DNA from: Platycnemis pennipes
Taxonomy: Eukaryota > Arthropoda > Insecta > Odonata > Platycnemididae
DNA: 64,000 nucleotides
NCBI GenBank assembly: GCA_933228895.1
Contig: OW121852.1
Coordinates: 107,157,544 to 107,221,543, forward strand
Direction: 5' to 3'
Of the stretch, positions 58,109-64,000 are shown one piece after another. A program made the position numbers and the translations under genes. Within the stretch, counting starts at the first letter, position 1, and each line of letters opens with the position of its first letter. The notes beneath the pieces are model-generated. The model searched no databases, was not told the DNA's origin, and saw only the letters and a list, made by a program, of their open reading frames with translations.

Positions 58109-58798
58109 GAAGAAAGAGATGGGAAAATTCCATTTTTGGATGCATTAGTGCAAAGGAGAAATGATGGAACCCTGGGGCACGCGGTGTATAGGAAACCCTC
58201 TTCCACCAATCGGTACCTCAATGCAAATTCACACCATCATCCTGTACAGCTAAATGCGGTACTCAGCACCATAATTCAGCGTTCCTGCAGAGTTAGTGAC
58301 GACACCAACTTCCCTTCCGAAAGACAGAAAGTGAAAGCCATTATACAGCAGAACGGATGACAAGAGAGCCATATCCAAAATTTACAAAATTTTACAAAAT
58401 CTTGACTAAGGATAAGGACGGCACAAAAGAAGAAATTGGGACTCCGGACGCAGACAGCCTTGCACCCAAGAGAGCCTTCCTTCCTTACGTCCGGGGCATA
58501 ACAAACAGAGTAGGAAACATCCTCCGCAAGCATGAATTTAGAACTGTGTTCAAGCCACATTTCAAGAAACTGCATGAGGAAAATGAAGGACGCAACACCA
58601 TTTCAAGTGGAAGGAATGTTTGAGATACCATGCCAAACTTGTGAGAAGAAATATATCGGAGAAACCGGACGCTCGGTTGAAACCCGCTTAGAAGAACATC
58701 ATCGACTGGGACAACACATTCGACTGGGACAACCCTTAAAATCAGCAGTAGCGGAACATGCAAACTCCGGACACGCGATTGACCTCAAACAAAGATAA
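58109..58798 (+). pseudogene. Penelope-like element, RT thumb to GIY-YIG
   Basis: Translation in two frames gives LDALVQRRNDGTLGHAVYRK, PSSTNRYLNANSHHHPVQLN and AVLSTIIQRS, the conserved C-terminal part of a Penelope-like RT. RAFLPYVRGITNRVGNILRK and FRTVFKPHFKK follow, then GMFEIPCQTCEKKYIGETGR, RLEEHHRLGQHIRLGQPLKS and AVAEHANSGHAIDL, the GIY-YIG endonuclease. At least two frameshifts break it. A small in-frame duplication has produced RLGQHIRLGQ. The catalytic RT core upstream is missing. Confidence 0.88.
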
Positions 58799-58907
58799 TC
58801 GCGAAGGTGAAAAACTTCAAGACCCGGCTGATCCGCGAAGATTCGGAGATAAGGAAATGCAAGCAAAATTACAATAGGGACTGTAGCCTCCAAATCAGCC
58901 ACACGTG
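58799..58907 (+). pseudogene. Penelope-like element C-terminal block
   Basis: FKTRLIREDSEIRKCKQNYN, RDCSLQISHTW matches the PLE carboxyl motif R-x-I-R-E-x-x-E-I-x-K...N-F-N-R-D-x-G...L-S-x-x-W. It is frameshifted relative to the GIY-YIG part and cut off by the LINE insertion. Confidence 0.75.
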
Positions 58908-59500
58908 GGACTCACTAGTTAGGCCCCACCTTGAGTATGCAGCCAGTGTATGGGATCCTAATGAATTAGGTTTGATGAGAGAACTAGACAGTGTGCAGCG
59001 TAGAACAGCTAGGTTCGTCAAAAGGTGTTACGATAAGTTGAGTAGTGTATCAGAATTAATACAAGAATTAGGGTGGGAATCATTATCAGCGCGTAGGTTA
59101 AAGTACAGATTAAATCTATTAGAGAAATTTCAATCGGATAGCTTTACTGAAGATGTTTGGTACATATTAAAAACACCAGCGTATTATGCTAGATTCGACC
59201 AGATAAATAAGATTAGAGAGATAGATTGTCGTACAGATACATTCAAAATGGCATTTTTCCCCCGTACTATATGAGAACAGAATAGGCAGCATAGGAAAGG
59301 GATAGGTAGGGGAAATATTCTAGAGTATTATGTAGTGCATTTTTTACCCCTTAAATACTGTAGACACTAACAATCAAGTTGCATGAGACAATATAGTTGC
59401 TAGTTTGCATATTAGTAGTGCATGCCTGGTGATCTTCACCCCCTGCCACACACCCTCGCGGTGACTTGCAGGGTATCGTATAGATGTAGATGTAGATGCT
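58908..59500 (+). mobile_element. CR1/Jockey-like LINE inserted in the PLE
   Basis: The frame to 59274 encodes SLVRPHLEYAASVWDPNELG, REL-DSVQRRTARFVKRCY, SVSELIQELGWESLSARRLK, YRLNLLEKFQSDSFTEDV and CRTDTFKMAFFPRTI. The 3' UTR follows, with CACCCCCTGCCACACACCCT and a TAGATGTAGATGTAGATG tail. It is 5'-truncated. It is nearly identical to 16013-16385 where they overlap, so both are relatively young. Confidence 0.9.
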
Positions 59501-59504
59501 ATGA

Positions 59505-59700
59505 ACCTAAATAAAAATGCAAAGACTACTCCTTCCATTCCTCCCCTTCCCATCCTTTTCCCACCATCAAACCACTGTATTAAGTCCACCAACTCGACAG
59601 ATATTTCATTCCCTTTGATAAAGTGACCAGCAACGGCCACGAAACGTCAGGTATCACACCTGGTAAAGTACGCGGGGTACACCCGAACAACGAATATATA
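59505..59700 (+). mobile_element. Penelope-like element 3' terminus with hammerhead-like core
   Basis: TTTGATAAAGTGACCAGCAA, CGGCCACGAAACGTCAGG, then GTACGCGGGGTACACCCGAA, CAACGAATAT resembles PLE terminal repeats. GTGACC/GGCCAC can form stem II between (T)TGATAA and GAAAC, the layout of a type I hammerhead ribozyme (consensus CUGAUGA...GAAA). The TTGATAA variant departs from the consensus core, so activity is doubtful. It probably belongs to the PLE split by the LINE at 58908-59500. Confidence 0.6.
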
Positions 59701-59794
59701 CAGCTAAAATGACCCGCGAAAGTTTCCACCAAGAATTATTACATTGGAAGTTTACTCATTTAATTAGAATTTCAATGAAAATAGCGAGATAGGA

Positions 59795-60115
59795 AGAATG
59801 ATAAAGATAAAATTGATCGACCAAGAGGAAAAAGAATAAGTCTTAAGAAGATTGGGAGAAAAGAAAGGTCTACTCTAAACCTTAAAAAGAAAACGAGACA
59901 AATTAATCGGCATTATCTTAAGGCACGATGGCCTGATGAAGACAATCGCCAAGGGAAAAGTGAACGGGAAGAATGTAAAAGAAAAGCCTCGGAGACATTT
60001 ATAGAACAAATTGCAAAAGATGTGAAAGAGATGAATTATGTTAATACTATGAGGTTAGCCGATAGGAGAATAGAGTAGACCAATTCTAGGACTATTGACC
60101 GACGATGATGATATT
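59795..60115 (+). mobile_element. RTE-like LINE 3' end
   Basis: GATAAAATTGATCGACCAAG, AGTCTTAAGAAGATTGGGAG, CTTAAGGCACGATGGCCTGA, TGAAGACAATCGCCAAGGGA and GTGAACGGGAAGAATG are colinear with 49925-50352. It ends CCGACGATGATGATATTG. Several indels disrupt the frame. Confidence 0.8.
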
Positions 60116-60119
60116 GTTG

Positions 60120-61500
60120 TAGAGATAATGATTGTTAGCAAGCGTTGAGCACGGAATATCGGAGAGAATTGTATAGGTTACATAGATCAATATTTCAAAA
60201 AAGTGATAGAAACGATTTTTTTACTCACTTAGATCGAATAAACGTGATTTGTATATTATTATTATTATTCTGTTCAATCCCCCAATACTCGCACTTTTCC
60301 ACAGAATTCCGATGAAGTATTTAGTCCAGAGAGACACGACATTTATGTATAGAGAAAAATATATTCTCATAATAATGCTTTTCCCATGAAATAACTGTCT
60401 AAAACCTGACTATGACCGTGAGTTGAACCGCGTAGTGCATTAAACATTCCATAGTAAAGAGTTTCGTTTGATTGAATATTTGTTCCTTCCACTACATGAA
60501 ACCTGAATATGTTCAATTTCCTCTGTTCGCCTAAAATGATTATTGAGGTGGAATAGAAAATAAGTGAAAGCAAAGAGCTTCGCCATCATTTTAGCTCACA
60601 AATCCGTCAGGCGAAAATATATTGATGTTGTCGTTAGGCGCGCCATCCTTAGGAAACATTCTCGATCCTGTCATTTAAAGTCAACCAAGTTTTCAGAACA
60701 ACTCCTCTACTAAATATTGAATATAAATGGCTAGTATTAATCAGGCTCTCAATGGAGGAGAATTTCCGACCAATGCATTAACAATTACATTAATGCATCA
60801 ATATGAATTATTCTAATTAGTGAAAGGGAAGCAAAACACTCCACATTAAAAATTTTAATTGCTAGCAGAAGCTTAAATACCAATACCAATAACTCAGTCG
60901 CTTAGTAACGAAAATGAGTATCGGTAAATGTTTAGCATATGTCCACCGTTGGACAGCATATATTAGACGTAACATTTTGCACTAATTATAGTCCAAACTA
61001 ATCACTATTACGTAATATCCAAACCTGACAATACTCTTCTTGCCTTAAGTAAATAGACAATTAGCAATAAATGAATTTCAATGGCAAACTTCGGAGCGAG
61101 CTTCCTCCAGGATCCATGGGAGCATAACGCGAGTTGAGTTGCACATGTTTAAGGATATTCATCCTCTTAGGTAATACCTGATTGGAAGTTGCTATTCACG
61201 TGAGTTACAGTTATAATCTACGTTAATGTGAACATAATTACGACGGGTAATTACAATTTTGGCTAGTTTTTCATGCCCATATGAACTTCATGAGCGTCAT
61301 TTTCTTTTTAAATTTTGCATTTTCGACACGGAATCATAAATATTTGCATAAGGTTTTTGAAGGATCTGTTAGTTTGAGAAGGAAGACAATTATGCATACG
61401 AAGTCACCGTGTTCCCTTGCTAAATTCATTTTCAATGAGATCGGTTATATATTCAACAAAAATGATTGTTCACTCCTCCATAATGAATCATGTTATTGAA
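60120..61500. other. unassigned AT-rich DNA
   Basis: A short TAT(TAT)n run near 60257. No gene recognised. Confidence 0.45.
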
Positions 61501-61509
61501 CCACCCCCT

Positions 61510-61735
61510 GCTAAATTCTTGCGTCGGCAGCGGTTAATTATAATTTATCCACTTCCGCCACAGATTCCAATTATACATGTAAATGCAGATCCATTCAGAA
61601 ATTACGAAGTGCTTCCGGTGCAACACGAAGTGGAGAGAGCACACCAATTAAAAATCACGGCCAAGGCCGGGATACGAACCTGTACCCTCTAGATACTGTA
61701 AATTCTCTAACTACCACACCATCCAGTTCCCTTAA
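61510..61735 (-). mobile_element. tRNA-derived SINE
   Basis: The minus strand begins near 61735: CTGGATGGTGTGGTAGTTAG (A box), AGGGTACAGGTTCGTATCCC (B box) and GGCCTTGGCCGTGATTTTTA, followed by a body with GTGTGCTCTCTCCACTTCG and TGTGGCGGAAGTGGATAAAT. The head is clear; the 3' end and target duplication are not determined. Confidence 0.6.
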
Positions 61736-61739
61736 TCCA

Positions 61740-62805
61740 TTCATTCCGCCTTTTTTCAGCCACTCCACTACCTTTCCGAAAGGCAGTGCCCAAATTCACT
61801 TCAGCGTATGGGGGAGAAGGGGTTGATAATCTTTTAATTAGACGGCCGGATGCGATTACGAAATCTGGCGGGGGAGGTACGGGGGATAAAAATAACACTG
61901 CGAAGATCAAAATTCAGACTCCAACCCAGTAATGCCATCGCGTCGCGACAAATGTTGCCGAATCGTTAACCCAAAATATTTTCATACAATATTTATCGGG
62001 TTTTGATGGAATACATTGTCAGAAAGGATAACACCCAAGAAAGCCAATCAGTTGCTCATCAACAGTGAGTGAGTGTCCGGGCACAAAATAATGTTGAAAA
62101 TTTTTATTCGCCTCAAAGGGAGATGGCGGATGCTCCTTGCACTAGCATCCGTCAGTAGTTTCAAACGGGTACGGGCATCTGGGGTGGGGCGGAGCTTGCT
62201 TAATGGGAGAAGGGCGTCAGCAACATGCTGAAAGGGTACGAATGGGTGGAGGGAGAGGCGTAACCTTCCGGAAAAGGGACAAGGGATTGAAGGGAGGGGA
62301 TAATCGGGGTGGGGAGAGGAGGGCGAAGGATGGGGAGGGAATGGGAGAGCACTAAACTAAAGGCGAGGACCTGATTTGGACAGCATTATCCTTTTGGCCT
62401 CTCACCGCCTTTCCTCCACTTCCCTCACCCTCCCCGCTCTCCTCATCCCATTGCCACCCCAGCGCCGCACACAAAGGGAGCGGTAATCACAGGAAACACC
62501 TCCATCGCCTTCTAACCTTACGCGATTCTTCACACCCCCTGCCCTCCCACGGTTCCTCTCTCCCCAAAATCCCTCCCACGCTCGGGACTTCCTTTCAAGT
62601 TCAAAGCGATGGATTACGAGAGTGGCGATGAAATTTTTTAAATATTTCAGGCCGGAAAACCATGCTCGTACGCCCGTGACTATGGGTTTTCTCGCCTCCG
62701 TTGCGATCAGCCGAAGGTTTACGTTGACTCCCTATGTTATTGTTGTATTAATATGTTTTCAAATACGTTTGTACTCATTGTTTTTGCTGGATACTATGTT
62801 GGTTG
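61740..62805. other. unassigned GC-richer DNA
   Basis: 62100-62600 is G-rich then C-rich with no recognisable coding sequence. Confidence 0.4.
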
Positions 62806-62807
62806 TT

Positions 62808-62902
62808 TAAGCTCACCACAACTGTAATTGAGATTGTAATATTGGTGCTCTTATGGGTATTGTACCTAGAGCTAATAAATATTTATTTATTTATTTATGT
62901 TT
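62808..62902 (+). mobile_element. LINE-like 3' end with (TTTA)n tail
   Basis: ATTGGTGCTCTTATGGGTAT, TGTACCTAGAGCTAATAAAT then ATTTATTTATTTATTTATG. 'Gxxxx-TTATGGGTATTxxxxCCTAATAAAT' plus a four-base tandem tail is a frequent 3' end of insect LINEs. No coding sequence is attached. Confidence 0.4.
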
Positions 62903-62909
62903 AAAACCC

Positions 62910-64000
62910 CTTTAAGCTGCGGAGGTTTCTATTCAAAACATCGAATACACAAAATCAGAACCATGGATTCGGAATTCTCACCAAAAGGCCAGAATAATCA
63001 TCACCAAATGAGCAACCCTTTAGATTCATAAAATCCCCCTCTCTACTAAAATAAATCATGTACGAATTTTAAGGAACTACCTACATGTCTTCCTGCAATG
63101 AAAGAATTAATTTTTTTCCAAAATAATGATCACTATATTTGTTCCCGTTGCGTCCATAACCAAAGTAACAAGAGCATAATAGGGCACGTGAGTTTCCCCA
63201 CGATAGCCTCACCTGTCAGACTCAGACCTTAAAGCCTTGCGCTGTGAGCCCGAATGAATCCAATGCTATTTAGTTTCCCTCCAACTCTCCCCCTCTCCCA
63301 TTCACCCTTCCCAGCATCAATCCCCATCCTTCTCTCTCTTCTCTCTCCTTCCCTCACACCCCCTCTGTGACTCGCTAACGAGCTGAATTTAGAAGGGGTG
63401 AAGGCAACGCGAGGGAATTTCCAAGGCTCCTTTCGGACGGATGGTGCGGGCGGGTAAAAGAAGACGGGAAGCCGGAAGAGTGAAAGGAAGGAAGGGAGGC
63501 TGGGGGTGCGAAGGGGGTGGTTGGGCGGGAGGGAGGACGGATTCGGCAGCAGAGGGCAAAGAGCAAAGGGAAAAAAATGGGAGCGGCGGATGAAGTTGAT
63601 GAAGGGAAAGGCGAGAAGTGGCGGGGGGAAAGAGGAAGTCGTGAGGGGAGAAGTTCGGATCTCAGCAAAGGGGAAGAAAGGAAAGGACTGGATGAGCGCT
63701 AAATGATACGGAGAGGACGCGGAAAAAATAATTGGACTCGGGAGGGGGTTAAATTTAATGGATGACGGGGAAAAATCAAACGAGGATGCCAGTACACAAT
63801 TTAAACTTCCCGAAACCGATAGCAGTGCTCCCTTTTTTGAAATAATGAGGCAAATAAAAACCTATGGAACAGAGAAAAGGTATGAATTCACTGAACTTTT
63901 TAAAGCCGGATTCAACGTTTGAAATTGAAACAGCACATTTAAACCTGTACACATTGTGTCATTTCTTACTCCTTAGATGCATTAATTTTTAGTTTAGATG
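62910..64000. other. unassigned DNA, purine-rich block
   Basis: 63420-63700 is strongly purine-rich on the plus strand (GAAGGGAGG-type words), open in several frames but low-complexity. No gene recognised. Confidence 0.45.

Noticed and set aside
63375..63706. Charged or Ser/Pro-rich open frames
   Set aside because: Low-complexity purine-rich DNA; translation is repetitive and without family resemblance.

Overview
The window looks like AT-rich, gene-poor nuclear DNA from a large arthropod (most likely insect) genome. Open frames are short and stop-riddled. There is no bacterial-style gene packing and no rRNA, functional tRNA or CRISPR array. Nearly everything recognisable is transposable-element debris. 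I found no host protein-coding gene I can support. A host exon could still hide in the unassigned stretches, but none shows a recognisable domain. The host group is inferred only from the repeat types (RTE-like and CR1/Jockey-like LINEs, Penelope-like elements, 5S- and tRNA-derived SINEs, hAT/piggyBac-like DNA elements).

Retroelements. (1) An RTE-like LINE family is present as at least eleven 5'-truncated 3' ends, several ending in (TGA)n tails. The best copies are at 47846-48355 (-) and 49925-50352 (+). (2) A CR1/Jockey-like LINE family has (TGTAGA)n tails and leaves many 3' stubs. The best copies are at 58908-59500 (+), 29314-29846 (+), 19705-20331 (-) and 54860-55250 (-). (3) Penelope-like element (PLE) remnants with GIY-YIG endonuclease segments lie at 4300-5060, 35509-36410 and 58109-59700, with a possible PLE terminus at 1790-1900. 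(4) A third LINE C-terminal end sits at 44484-44830. (5) Two full-length 5S rRNA-derived (SINE3-type) SINEs, 28994-29228 (-) and 57610-57842 (+), are 233-235 bp each and carry target-site duplications. (6) A complete tRNA-derived SINE at 35726-36063 has a perfect 13-bp duplication, and the window holds several other tRNA-like SINE heads.

DNA transposons. Two hAT elements are defined by CATAG(C/T)TGGG termini and 8-bp duplications (28605-30596 and 38543-39414; the second keeps a BED zinc-finger remnant). A TTAA-flanked piggyBac-like element at 46059-47236 contains five copies of a 20-bp palindrome. A 2.8-kb element with CAGGGTGTCCAC termini lies at 5672-8496. A hAT-like non-autonomous element lies at 23131-23819, a TA-flanked MITE at 24892-25187, and a 74-bp tandem array framed by inverted ends at 15299-15807.

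Layout. 1-5 kb: unassigned DNA plus two PLE pieces. 5.6-8.5 kb: large terminal-inverted-repeat element with an internal 0.4-kb duplication. 8.5-15 kb: mostly unassigned. 15-25.5 kb: tandem array, LINE stubs, hAT-like element and MITE. 25.5-31 kb: unassigned, then a hAT hosting a SINE and a LINE. 31-43 kb: unassigned with LINE stubs, a SINE-in-PLE nest and a second hAT. 44-51 kb: LINE ends, piggyBac-like element and RTE cluster. 51-57 kb: unassigned with one LINE and SINE heads. 57.6-60.1 kb: the densest nest (SINE3, RTE, PLE, CR1-like, PLE end, RTE). 60-64 kb: unassigned with one SINE head, a LINE-like tail and GC/purine-rich tracts. The order of insertion can be read at several nests.
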